Assembly: GCA_031316315.1 (NCBI GenBank)
Contig: JADBEO010000007.1
Span: forward strand, 1-64,000
Direction: 5' to 3'
Source: Chelatococcus sambhunathii
GTDB taxonomy: Bacteria > Pseudomonadota > Alphaproteobacteria > Rhizobiales > Methylopilaceae
Length of the DNA stretch: 64,000 nucleotides
Part shown: positions 55,768 to 63,907 of the stretch, piece after piece
Numbering within the stretch: position 1 is the stretch's first letter
How the letters are laid out: the number at the start of each line of letters is the position of its first letter
Translations under genes and position numbers: made by a program
The notes under the pieces: model-generated
What the model was told of the DNA's origin: nothing
Seen by the model: the letters and a program-made list of their open reading frames with translations, nothing else
The model's database searches: none

Positions 55768-56488
55768 CCGACCTGCTCGTGACCGACCTGCCGAACCTCG
55801 ACGACCGCTGCTTCCGCCCGACCGACCTCGCCCGGCTGCACGGTCCGCGCTCCACTCACCCGCCGCGCGTCCTGCTGCTCTATGGCTCGCTCCGGCCCGT
55901 CTCCTACAGCCGGCTGCTGACGATGGAGGCCGAGCGCCTGCTGAAGCGCCTCGGCTCCGAGACGCGCGTCTACGACCCCGCGGGCCTGCCGCTGCCGGAC
56001 GACGGCCCGGCGGACCACCCGAAGGTCGCCGAGCTCCGTGAGCTGTCGCTCTGGTCGGAGGCGCAGGTCTGGACGAGCCCCGAGCGCCACGGCGCCATGA
56101 CGGGCGTTATGAAGTCCCTGATCGACTGGATCCCGCTCTCGGTCGACTCGGTGCGGCCGACGCAGGGGCGCACGCTCGCGGTGATGCAGGTCTCGGGCGG
56201 ATCCCAGTCGTTCAACGCCGTGAACCAGATGCGCGTGCTCGGCCGCTGGATGCGGATGGTCACCATCCCGACCAGTCGTCGGTGGCGAAAGCCTTTCAGG
56301 AGTTCGGCGAGGACGGCCGGATGAAGCCATCCGCCTACTACGACCGCTTGGTCGACGTGATGGAGGAGCTGGTGAAGTTCACGCTGCTCACCCGCGACGT
56401 CTCCGACCATCTCACCGACCGCTACAGCGAGCGGAAGGAGAGCGCCGCGGCGCTCGAGGCGCGGGTAAAGCTGATGCAGGCCGTCTAG
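55764..56488 (+). pseudogene. arsH: arsH with a single-base deletion
   Basis: ArsH is an NADPH-FMN oxidoreductase that oxidises trivalent organoarsenicals. The first part (GTG 55764 onward) has the flavodoxin-like [16 protein letters not shown] and [20 protein letters not shown]. Just after MVTIP the frame changes. The rest of ArsH ([20 protein letters not shown], then DRYSERKE) continues in another frame to 56488. The usual family residues here are [10 protein letters not shown]; restoring one base near 56270 (CCGACC to CCGAACC) would rebuild it exactly. The resulting truncated product loses its C-terminal helices. A sequencing error is the main alternative. Confidence 0.9.
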
Positions 56489-56491
56489 GAC

Positions 56492-57664
56492 GTGAGCGGG
56501 GCCTCGACGCCGCCCGGCGGCAGGATCGCGGTCCTGGTGCTCGGCATCGCCCAGATCGTATCGTGGGGGTCGAGCTTCTACCTGCTCGCGGTTCTGGCGA
56601 CGCCGATCTCGGCCGACACCGGATGGCCGCTCGCCTGGGTGGTCGGCGGCGGATCGATCGGCCTGCTCTGCTCAGGCGTTGCCGCGCCATTCGTCGGTCG
56701 CATGATCGACGGCTTCGGCGGTCGGCAGACCATGGCGGCAGGCTCGCTGATGATGGGAGCCGGCCTCGCCGCGGTCGGGTCGTCGACAGGGCTCGCGACC
56801 TACCTCCTCGGCTGGGCAGTGCTGGGCTTCGGCATGGGCGCCGGGCTCTACGACGCGGCGTTCTCGACGCTCGGCCGGATCTTCGGGGCTTCGGCCCGGC
56901 GCGCGATCACCAACCTGACGCTGTTCGGAGGCTTCGCCAGCACCGTCTGCTGGCCGCTGTCGGCGCTCGCGGTCGAGCACGTCGGCTGGCGCGGCGCCTG
57001 CTTCGCCTATGCCGCCGTCCAGGTGCTCGTCATGGCTCCGGCGCTGTTCGTCCTGCTGCCGCGCGAGGCGCGCAGCGCCCCGACCGCCTTCAACCGGGCC
57101 GACGACGGCGCGACGACCTCCCGCGAGCGACGGACCTTCTGGCTGCTGGCTGCGATCCTGATGGCGAACGGGGCGGTCCAGACGACGGTGTCGGTCCACC
57201 TGCTGACGGTCCTTCAAGACCGGGGCATGGCACTCGCGGCGGCGGTCGCGGTCGGCGCGCTGATTGGGCCGTCGCAGGTCGGCGCCCGCGTCGTCGAGAT
57301 GCTGGTCGGCGATCGCCTTCATCCGACCGCGACGCTCGCTTGCGCCGGAGCGCTGGTGGCCGTCGGCGTGACGCTGCTTGCGCTCGGCGCGGGGCCTGCG
57401 GCGGTCGCCGTCGTGCTTTACGCCGCCGGGAACGGCGTGTGGTCGATCGCGCGCGGCACGGTCCCGCTCGCGCTCTTCGGCGCCGAGCGCTATGCGGTCG
57501 TCATGGGGCGGCTTGCGGCGCCGAACCTGGTCGTGCAAGCAGCCGCTCCGTTCGTCGCTGGACTGGTGATCTCAGCCGCCGGGACTAACGCGACGCTTGG
57601 CGTGTTGGCCGTGCTCGCGGTTTCCAACCTGGTCGCGACCGTCGCGCTCGCACGCAGTCGATGA
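56492..57664 (+). CDS. MFS transporter of the ars operon (ArsK-like candidate)
   Basis: A 390-residue, twelve-helix major facilitator protein starting at GTG 56492, 3 bases after arsH. The family-type loop VGRMIDGFGGRQTMAAGSLM links TM2 and TM3. MFS permeases in Rhizobiales ars operons include ArsK, which exports As(III), Sb(III) and trivalent organoarsenicals. The operon position makes that the best guess, but the sequence alone does not distinguish ArsK from other MFS efflux proteins. Confidence 0.8.
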   Translation: MSGASTPPGGRIAVLVLGIAQIVSWGSSFYLLAVLATPISADTGWPLAWVVGGGSIGLLCSGVAAPFVGRMIDGFGGRQTMAAGSLMMGAGLAAVGSSTGLATYLLGWAVLGFGMGAGLYDAAFSTLGRIFGASARRAITNLTLFGGFASTVCWPLSALAVEHVGWRGACFAYAAVQVLVMAPALFVLLPREARSAPTAFNRADDGATTSRERRTFWLLAAILMANGAVQTTVSVHLLTVLQDRGMALAAAVAVGALIGPSQVGARVVEMLVGDRLHPTATLACAGALVAVGVTLLALGAGPAAVAVVLYAAGNGVWSIARGTVPLALFGAERYAVVMGRLAAPNLVVQAAAPFVAGLVISAAGTNATLGVLAVLAVSNLVATVALARSR

Positions 57665-57757
57665 CGAGATGTGCCAAAAGCTGACATCGCTTTGTCGCTA
57701 CCGCTTACCAAACGTATCGCGCTCGACCTCCGATGTGACGATTGGGTCTGAATGTGG

Positions 57758-59137
57758 CTATCGGCCCGCCAGACGAAGATTACCCATAAGCGTTGGAAAC
57801 AGTTCCGCGACCGTCGGATGGATCGGCGTAGTGCGGCGGATCGCGTCGGCGGTCACGCTCCCCTGCATTGCATAGAGCAGGCCGTGCACCGCCTCGTCGC
57901 CGCCGACGCCAAGAACCGCAGCGCCCAGGATCAGGTCCGTCCGGGCGTCGACCACGGCCTTCATGAAGCCTTTGGTCTCGCCCTTCTCCACCGCTCGGCC
58001 GACCCGTGTCATCGGGCGGGTAGCGGTCTTGTAGGGAATGCCGGCGGCGCGCGCCTGCGCTTCCGTCATGCCAATCCGCCCGAGCGGCGGATCGGTGTAG
58101 AGCGCGTAGACCGGAAAGCGGTCCCCGACCCGCCTGTCGTCGCCATCGAGCAGGTTCGCGGCGACGATCTCGAAGTCGTTGTAGGCGGTGTGGGTGAATG
58201 CCCCGCGGCCGTTGCAGTCGCCGAGCGCCCAGATCCCATCGACGCTCGTGCGCAGTTGGTCGTCCACCACGACATAGCCGCGTTGGTCGAGCGCGACGCC
58301 TGCGGCCTCGAGCCCGAGATCGTCGGTGTTCGGACGCCGGCCGACGGCAAGCAGCACGTGCGAGCCGATCTCGACGGGTGCGCCCGACGTGCAGCTCACT
58401 CCCGCGGCGATGTCGTCGCCGCGCTTTTCGAAGCTGATGCATTCGGCGTTGAGGCGGAAGCGGACGCCTTCGTCCTCCAGGAACGCCCGGATCGCATCCG
58501 ACGTCTCCTCGTCTTCCCGCGCGACGATTCGCGGACCCATCTCGACGACTGTCACCTGGGCGCCAAGGCGACGGAAAATCTGTGCGAATTCAAGACCTAT
58601 GTAGCTGCCGCCGATCACCACGAGACTGCGCGGCACGACGTCGAGATCGAGCAGCGAGCTGTTGGTGAGGTACGGGATCGTATCGAGCCCGGGCATGGCC
58701 GGCGTCGCCGCGCGACCGCCGACGTTGAGGAAGATCTGAGGGGCTGAGAGCGTCTCGCCCGCGACCTCGACCTCGTGCGGGCCGACGAAGCGGGCGTGCC
58801 CGCGGATCAGCGTCACGCCGTGGAGGCCCTCAAGCCAGACCTCGTTGTTCCGCCGGGAATTGCCTGCGATCGCGTCCTTGCGGGCCTTGACCGCGGCCAT
58901 GTCGATCGACACCGGGCCGGTCTCTATGCCGTAGTCGCCCGCGCGGCGGGCGAGATGAGCCGCATAGGCGCTCGCCACCATGGCCTTGGTCGGCGTGCAG
59001 CCCGTGTTGACGCAGGCGCCGCCGACGAGATGGCGCTCGATGATCGCGACCCTCCGGCCCGCCGCCGCGAGCCGCGCCGCCATCGACGGGCCGGCTTGGC
59101 CCGCTCCTATGACGATCGCGTCGAACGCGCGGGTCAT
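57758..59137 (-). CDS. FAD-dependent pyridine nucleotide-disulfide oxidoreductase (mercuric-reductase-like)
   Basis: A 459-residue flavoprotein from ATG 59137. It has an N-terminal FAD site (DAIVIGAGQAGPSMA), the redox disulfide GGACVNTGCTPTK (Cys42 and Cys47), the NAD(P)H site VIGGSYIGLEFAQIF and the C-terminal dimerisation domain with HPTVAELFPTL. It lacks the N-terminal HMA domain and the C-terminal Cys pair of true MerA, so mercury reduction is unlikely. The substrate is unknown. It is coupled by a 4-base overlap to the DUF4126 gene and converges on the MFS gene. Confidence 0.9.
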   Translation of the reverse strand: MTRAFDAIVIGAGQAGPSMAARLAAAGRRVAIIERHLVGGACVNTGCTPTKAMVASAYAAHLARRAGDYGIETGPVSIDMAAVKARKDAIAGNSRRNNEVWLEGLHGVTLIRGHARFVGPHEVEVAGETLSAPQIFLNVGGRAATPAMPGLDTIPYLTNSSLLDLDVVPRSLVVIGGSYIGLEFAQIFRRLGAQVTVVEMGPRIVAREDEETSDAIRAFLEDEGVRFRLNAECISFEKRGDDIAAGVSCTSGAPVEIGSHVLLAVGRRPNTDDLGLEAAGVALDQRGYVVVDDQLRTSVDGIWALGDCNGRGAFTHTAYNDFEIVAANLLDGDDRRVGDRFPVYALYTDPPLGRIGMTEAQARAAGIPYKTATRPMTRVGRAVEKGETKGFMKAVVDARTDLILGAAVLGVGGDEAVHGLLYAMQGSVTADAIRRTTPIHPTVAELFPTLMGNLRLAGR

Positions 59138-59598
59138 CGCAGCGTCGAGACTGCGAGACAGGCCAACGCGATGGCGGCCGCGTCCTCGATCAGCGCGGCC
59201 GGAAGGTCGCGGCCGAAGACGCCCGCCAGCTTCGCGCGCGCCGCGGCGCCGCCGAGCGTGCCCGCGACGGCGCCGACGATCCCGGCGATCAGCCCGATGA
59301 CGAGCGAACCGCCTGCGACGCCGATCGCCGCCCCGCACAGCGCGCCCATCGCCAACCGCGCCCCGAACTGCGGCGGAACCTTACGGCTCGGCGTCGACGG
59401 CAGCTGGTCGGTGACAAACTCCACGAGCGCGAGCAGCGTGAGGACGTAAGGCGTCCAGGCGTAGCCGATGAAGGCGAGCCAGGACTGAGACAGGTCGATC
59501 CAGCCAAGATGCCCGGCCCAGCTGACGGCCGCCGGCGCGGTCATCGCGCGCATCCCCGCCACGATACCGATGAGCGCTGCGGCCAGAATGTAAGCCAT
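59134..59598 (-). CDS. DUF4126 membrane protein
   Basis: A 154-residue protein with several hydrophobic, Gly/Ala-rich helices (AALIGIVAGMRAMTAPAAVS, then GSLVIGLIAGIVGAVAGTLG) and the conserved FVTDQLPSTPSR loop typical of DUF4126. It starts at ATG 59598; the longer frame upstream is not supported. It is coupled to the flavoprotein gene by ATGA. Proteins of this family are often next to redox flavoproteins of this type. The function is unknown. Confidence 0.82.
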   Translation of the reverse strand: MAYILAAALIGIVAGMRAMTAPAAVSWAGHLGWIDLSQSWLAFIGYAWTPYVLTLLALVEFVTDQLPSTPSRKVPPQFGARLAMGALCGAAIGVAGGSLVIGLIAGIVGAVAGTLGGAAARAKLAGVFGRDLPAALIEDAAAIALACLAVSTLR

Positions 59599-59815
59599 CG
59601 CTTCAGGGCTCCATGTGCAGCCGCCCGGCGCAGGCTGTGCGCAGAGGGATCGACCAATCGGCATCACGGACCGAGACGTCTAGCCCCAACGGGATTGGCA
59701 CCTCACAGGACCCGAGCGTCGCACAAGTTGATCGGAAGGGCTATGCGCGGCCGTCGAGGGGCGCGTTAGCGAGAGGCGGCGGACAAGAACATGATCTTGT
59801 CCGCCAACATCTTCA

Positions 59816-60085
59816 TCAGCCGGCGTTCATGTTCGCGTCCCAGTGCGCATAGGGGTCGTCCAGAGGAGCCGTCCGCATCTCCCCCTTGCGTTCGTCGAGC
59901 ACGCGAACCTTTTCAGTCCGCTCGACCTTCGGCTTCGCGCGGCCGCCGGCATGATCGACGCTCGCCGGGTTGGTCGAAGCCAGCGTCGCGCCCGGCGACA
60001 TGCCGTCGTAGGACGCCGCAAAGGCGCCGGTCGGAGCCGCGACGACGAACGCGACGGCCAGGACCTTGATCAGGGAGGTTTTCAT
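59816..60085 (-). CDS. Small secreted hypothetical protein
   Basis: An 89-residue protein with a signal peptide (MKTSLIKVLAVAFVVAAPTG, cleavage near AFAAS). The mature part is charged (KVERTEKVRVLDERKGEMRT) and ends DPYAHWDANMNAG. It starts at ATG 60085. The 217-base stretch between it and the DUF4126 gene holds nothing I recognise. A periplasmic location is inferred; the function is unknown. Confidence 0.6.
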   Translation of the reverse strand: MKTSLIKVLAVAFVVAAPTGAFAASYDGMSPGATLASTNPASVDHAGGRAKPKVERTEKVRVLDERKGEMRTAPLDDPYAHWDANMNAG

Positions 60086-60182
60086 GATCTTGTCTCCATC
60101 GATCTGAATTGATCGTATTGATGAGACAATCCCGGCCGCGATTCATTCCCTTATTGTTCGATTTTAATTGGCCTCGACCTTC

Positions 60183-60962
60183 TTAGATCTTCTCGGCCTG
60201 ACGGCGCGCTTCGTTCGCGATCGGGTGTAGAACCGACGGGGCGATGTCTCCGGTCAGGCTGTAACCCATGCTGTCCTGCGCCCAGGCGAAGCCGGAAACG
60301 CCGTCGGCGCTTTGATCCGACATCGGCACGAACCGCTCCTGCATCGGCCGCATCAGCATGACGAGCCGCGATCCGCGGTCGTCGTCATACATGAGCATCG
60401 CGGCCGGCCCGTGCGGGGTCGGCACGACGCGGCCGCCCATGAACCGGTAGCCCGACGCGCTCAGGTCCGGGAGCGTGACGGGGCGCTTGAGGCGGTTCGA
60501 AATCCAGCGCAGCAGGCCGTCGCTGTCGCCGGCCTTGAGCTCGACCGGTCGGCTGTGGTCGGAGGCGTAGGTCACGAAGCTCGCGGAGGCCTCCTGCGCC
60601 AGCGCCGCGACGCCGACCGGTCGGCGCGGTTCGAACTGCCCTCGGCCGTACCAGCCTGCCCCGGCGCCGACGATCAGCATCGCGACCGCAGCCGCCATCG
60701 AGCCCCATCTCGGAAACGCCGAAACCTTGCGCCGATCAGCGACCAGACGCGCAATGCCGAGTTCGGCCGGCACGGGCTCCTCGGCGATCGGGCCGAACGC
60801 CTCCCGCAGGTCGGCGCGCTGGGCGGCGAGCTCCGCGACGCGACGCGCGACGTCCGGTCGGTCCGCGAGATAGGCCTCGACCTCGGCGCGGCGGCCGGCG
60901 TCGAGTTCGTCATCGACATAGGCTTGGAGATCGTCCTCCAGGATGGGGCGGACGGTCGTCAT
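60183..60962 (-). CDS. Membrane anti-sigma factor
   Basis: A 259-residue protein. The N-terminal cytoplasmic domain (LEDDLQAYVDDELDAGRRAE, then VEAYLADRPDVA) resembles RsiW/ChrR-type anti-sigma domains but lacks the HxxxCxxC zinc motif. One transmembrane helix (GSMAAAVAMLIVGAGAGWYG) and a periplasmic sensor domain follow. It starts at ATG 60962, overlapping the sigma-factor stop by 4 bases. It should hold the sigma factor inactive until an envelope or oxidative signal arrives. Confidence 0.88.
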   Translation of the reverse strand: MTTVRPILEDDLQAYVDDELDAGRRAEVEAYLADRPDVARRVAELAAQRADLREAFGPIAEEPVPAELGIARLVADRRKVSAFPRWGSMAAAVAMLIVGAGAGWYGRGQFEPRRPVGVAALAQEASASFVTYASDHSRPVELKAGDSDGLLRWISNRLKRPVTLPDLSASGYRFMGGRVVPTPHGPAAMLMYDDDRGSRLVMLMRPMQERFVPMSDQSADGVSGFAWAQDSMGYSLTGDIAPSVLHPIANEARRQAEKI

Positions 60963-61495
60963 TTCACCCTCCTCAGATGCGGCGTCGATCTTGGCGCCGC
61001 CCGGTCCACGGTTTCGGCCCGAAGCATTGCGGCGAGCCGCTCCCGCCCGCGCGACAGGCGCGACATGACCGTGCCGACGGGCACGGCCAGCACCTTGGCG
61101 GTTTGCGCATAGGACAGCCCTTCCACCGACACGAGCAGGATCACGCTGCGCTGCTCGTCCGGCAGTCGCGCCAGAGCGTTGACGAGCTCGCGGTGGCGCA
61201 GGCCGTTCTCCTGGCTGGCGTCGCGCGCGAAGACCGATGGGTCGGCGTCTTCGAGCGCGATATGCGCGCCTCGCCGGCGGGCCTGCGTGAAGCTGTTCAT
61301 CGCGAGATTGTGCAGGATCGTGAACAGCCAGGATTTGACGTCGCCGTCGGCCCGCCGCCCTCCCCAAGCCGAGATCGCGCGTTCGAGACAGTCCTGGACG
61401 AGATCATCGGCGGCGGACGGGTTTCGGAGCAGCGCTCTCGCGTAGCGCCGCAGCGCCGGAATGAGCGGCTCGATCAGGTCGATCATGTCTTGCAT
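60959..61495 (-). CDS. ECF sigma factor
   Basis: A 178-residue extracytoplasmic-function sigma factor from ATG 61495. Region 2 reads LRNPSAADDLVQDCLERAIS, then SWLFTILHNLAMN. Region 4 reads LLVSVEGLSYAQTAKVLAVP, then VGTVMSRLSRGRERL. It is coupled to the anti-sigma gene. It lies downstream of a cytochrome b561 and a catalase-family gene on the same strand, preceded by an ECF-like promoter, so the set is probably autoregulated. Confidence 0.93.
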   Translation of the reverse strand: MQDMIDLIEPLIPALRRYARALLRNPSAADDLVQDCLERAISAWGGRRADGDVKSWLFTILHNLAMNSFTQARRRGAHIALEDADPSVFARDASQENGLRHRELVNALARLPDEQRSVILLVSVEGLSYAQTAKVLAVPVGTVMSRLSRGRERLAAMLRAETVDRAAPRSTPHLRRVK

Positions 61496-61503
61496 GATTG
61501 AGC

Positions 61504-62067
61504 TCAGCTTCGGCTGTTTTGCGGGACGCGCCTGCGGAACGACAGCGTCGCCATGCTGCCGAAAACGCCGTCGCGAAGGATCAAGCCGTGCAGCAACGCG
61601 GCAGCGAGGTGCAACAGGAAGGCCGCGAACAGCCCGTAGGCCAAGACGCCATGGACGCGGCGCAGCCATGCGTGAAGCATCGGGTCCGGCGACAGCAGTC
61701 GCGGCAGAGCCCATGAGCCGAACAGGTCGATCGGGTAGTCGCCCGCCGAAAGCATGGCCCAGCCGACGAGCGGCAAGGCGAACATCAGCCCGTAAAGCGC
61801 GACATGCGACGCCTTGGCCGCGAGCTTCTGGAGCCGCGGCATGTCGGCTGGCAGCGGCGGCGGCGGGTTGAAGAGCCGGTTGATCAGCCGGATCGCGGCG
61901 AGCGCGAGGATCGCGATCCCGATCGGTTGGTGGATCGACACCAGCCGGTGATAGTTCGACAGCGACGCCACCATCGCGACCCCGATGAACAGCATCGCGA
62001 TGATCAACGCCGCCATCGTCCAGTGCAGAATCCGCGAGGCGAGCGTGAAGACGACGGGCCTGGTCAT
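61504..62067 (-). CDS. Cytochrome b561-family membrane protein
   Basis: A 187-residue four-helix di-haem cytochrome. Candidate haem His are in SRILHWTMAALI, SIHQPIGIAIL, ASHVALYGLMF and FLLHLAAALLHG. It starts at ATG 62067, sharing one base with the stop of the catalase-like gene. It may carry quinol electrons to a periplasmic peroxidase partner, which would fit the neighbouring gene. Confidence 0.9.
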   Translation of the reverse strand: MTRPVVFTLASRILHWTMAALIIAMLFIGVAMVASLSNYHRLVSIHQPIGIAILALAAIRLINRLFNPPPPLPADMPRLQKLAAKASHVALYGLMFALPLVGWAMLSAGDYPIDLFGSWALPRLLSPDPMLHAWLRRVHGVLAYGLFAAFLLHLAAALLHGLILRDGVFGSMATLSFRRRVPQNSRS

Positions 62068-63167
62068 CAGCGCGTCCCGCCGGTCAACGTCGCGACCGCG
62101 CTCGCGGCCTTTGGTTCGCCCTCACGCCGGGTGAAGGAGCGCGCATAGGCGGCCGACCGGGCGCTCAGCAGAGGATCGTCCGAGGGCTCGATGCCTGCGG
62201 GCAAAATCAGGGGATCAAAGTTGACGTCGCGGCAGCGCCCCTCTGCTTCGCCTTCGACGTGGTCGATGACGAGCGTCCCGGCGTCGACGGTCCGGCGGCC
62301 GGCGGGCCAGGGCAGAGTCGCGTCGTTCGTCGGATCCTCGGGCGCGCCGACGGTTACCACGAGCCGCCACCTCGCGGGCGCGCCGTCGGCGTTGACGCGC
62401 TTGATGAGCGCTTCGAACAGGCCGTTCTTGTCGTCCGCAGGGGCCGGTTCGCCGACTGTTCCCGTCGGAATCGGCACGACCGCCCATCGGACCGATGAGA
62501 CGGCGCCGTCGTCGTTTCGAAAACGGAACGCGTTCAGGCTGTTGAACGTGTCGTCGGCGAAACCCGACATCACGACGCGCGCCTTGATCAGCGCGACCGC
62601 CTTCGCGCTTTCGGGATGCGCGGCGAAGAACGCGGCCATCCTGGCGGGGTCGGGCTTGCCCGTAGCGGGATCCGGGGCGCTCGCGATCAGCTGCTCTTGA
62701 AACGCCGCGGGTGTGCTCACGGGGAAAACCGGGATGTCGTTCATGCCCGTCCGCCATTCCTCGCCGCCCGGCAGCTGGAACCGCAACGCCAGACTGCGGA
62801 CGGTGGCGGTGGCGTCGGCCGCATAAGGCCGCCCGCCGGCGAGCGCGAAGCGACCGGTGACCGGCGTCTCGCCGGCGCGGAAGACGCTCGCCTTCGACAG
62901 CGGCGCCGCCGCGCCGGAGCTCTGGAAGACGCCCGAGACGCAGACGCCCTTCGCGTGGTTGCGGCGGAAGCCATCGTGGCGCCCGTTGATCCGCTCGAAC
63001 GTGTCGACGATCCGCGCGGGCGTCAGGGCCCCCGGAGAGAGCCATCCGCCGGCGTAAGCGAATGCGGCCGTGGTCGCGCACAGCGTCGCCGCGATCGCGC
63101 CGAGCCGCAGCGCGATCGCCCGCTTCGGAAGCCGCCCCGCTTCGCCAGTTCTGTCGCTCGTCATCAC
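62067..63167 (-). CDS. Catalase-family peroxidase (SrpA-like), exported
   Basis: A 366-residue haem protein of the small catalase-related group. The N-terminal hydrophobic segment (RLGAIAATLCATTAAFAYAG) suggests export. The catalytic His is His71 in RRNHAKGVCVSGVF, and the proximal Tyr is in the C-terminal SARSAAYARSFTRREGE block. It is shorter than monofunctional catalase, so peroxidase activity is more likely. It is followed by the cytochrome b561 and the sigma/anti-sigma pair, suggesting an oxidative-stress operon. It starts at one of two adjacent ATGs at 63167/63164. Confidence 0.9.
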   Translation of the reverse strand: MMTSDRTGEAGRLPKRAIALRLGAIAATLCATTAAFAYAGGWLSPGALTPARIVDTFERINGRHDGFRRNHAKGVCVSGVFQSSGAAAPLSKASVFRAGETPVTGRFALAGGRPYAADATATVRSLALRFQLPGGEEWRTGMNDIPVFPVSTPAAFQEQLIASAPDPATGKPDPARMAAFFAAHPESAKAVALIKARVVMSGFADDTFNSLNAFRFRNDDGAVSSVRWAVVPIPTGTVGEPAPADDKNGLFEALIKRVNADGAPARWRLVVTVGAPEDPTNDATLPWPAGRRTVDAGTLVIDHVEGEAEGRCRDVNFDPLILPAGIEPSDDPLLSARSAAYARSFTRREGEPKAASAVATLTGGTR

Positions 63168-63192
63168 GCACCCCTTCTCGTCCTGACGAGTG

Positions 63193-63218
63193 GGACAGCG
63201 CCGATCGCGGAAAATTCC
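63193..63218 (-). promoter_or_regulatory. ECF-type promoter candidate of the catalase operon
   Basis: On the minus strand GGAATT (63213-63218) and GTCC (63193-63196) are 16 bases apart, close to ECF promoter elements (GGAAY, N16, GTC). Downstream, a perfect CTCGTC-CT-GACGAG inverted repeat at 63177-63190 lies in the leader, 10 bases before the catalase start. It suggests that the sigma factor controls its own operon. Confidence 0.5.
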
Positions 63219-63228
63219 CGGACCGGCG

Positions 63229-63858
63229 TTATTTTTTTGTCCCCGAGAATGTCTCGTTTGACGAGCCCGATCCCATCAGCAGAGATCTTGCCATCTCCTG
63301 AGCTTTTTCTTCGAGAGTCTCGTCCCGGAGCTCGCCTGCGGTCCAGAACGACAGCACGCCTCGAAACGCAAAGGCGAGCTGCTCTGGCAAGCGGCGCAGC
63401 GCGTCCGCTCGCCGTTCTGCGCTTAGGCCGTCGCCATCATCCAGCGCCAGAGCCCAAAACGCGGACGAGCGCGCCAAGACCTCTCCGGAAGTGGGACCCG
63501 GGGCCCCGATCCAGCCCATCACGGCCCGATTGACCTCGGGCTCCTCCAGCATCACCTCGGTTGCGATCGCGACCGCCAAGCGCAGCCTCTCCGCCGCGTC
63601 TCCGGTTGGGCGGGCGGCCCCATAACGCGCTTCCATCGTAGCGATCCGACGCCCCGACAGGGCGTGCATCAGCGCGGCCTTGCCGCCGAACTGGTTGAAC
63701 GGGGTCGCAAAGCTGACGCTGGCCTCGGCAGCGAGGTCGCGCATCGAGAACTCCGCCTTGCCCTGCCGCAGTAGCCGCTCCGCTGCGTCCAGCACCTTCT
63801 GGCGAAGCGGCTCGCCTCGGACCGAATGCGAGGCGAATTTGGTCTTGCTCTGGCTCAT
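63229..63858 (-). CDS. TetR-family transcription regulator
   Basis: A 209-residue repressor. The N-terminal HTH is EFSMRDLAAEASVSFATPFN, then QFGGKAALMHAL, preceded by RQKVLDAAERLL. The C-terminal ligand domain is helical and not identifiable. It starts at ATG 63858. It is divergent from an SDR gene with a perfect palindrome between them, so it most likely controls that gene. Confidence 0.92.
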   Translation of the reverse strand: MSQSKTKFASHSVRGEPLRQKVLDAAERLLRQGKAEFSMRDLAAEASVSFATPFNQFGGKAALMHALSGRRIATMEARYGAARPTGDAAERLRLAVAIATEVMLEEPEVNRAVMGWIGAPGPTSGEVLARSSAFWALALDDGDGLSAERRADALRRLPEQLAFAFRGVLSFWTAGELRDETLEEKAQEMARSLLMGSGSSNETFSGTKK

Positions 63859-63866
63859 CGCGGATC

Positions 63867-63880
63867 TATATCATGATATA
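63867..63880. promoter_or_regulatory. TetR operator candidate
   Basis: The perfect 14-bp palindrome TATATCATGATATA lies in the 49-base gap between the divergent TetR and SDR genes, where the promoters of both must be. Confidence 0.7.
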
Positions 63881-63907
63881 ATTAATTGTCGACACGGAGT
63901 CGCCGAC

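Noticed and set aside
53844-56330. Very long minus-strand open frame (over 800 codons) opposite the ars operon
   Set aside because: It is antisense to arsR, acr3, arsC and arsH, all recognisable families. Its translation is Arg/Asp/Gln-rich low-complexity sequence typical of shadows in high-GC DNA.
57758-59137. Mercuric reductase (merA) assignment
   Set aside because: The flavoprotein has the GGACVNTGC disulfide but lacks the C-terminal vicinal Cys pair and HMA domain of MerA. No merR, merT or merP is nearby.
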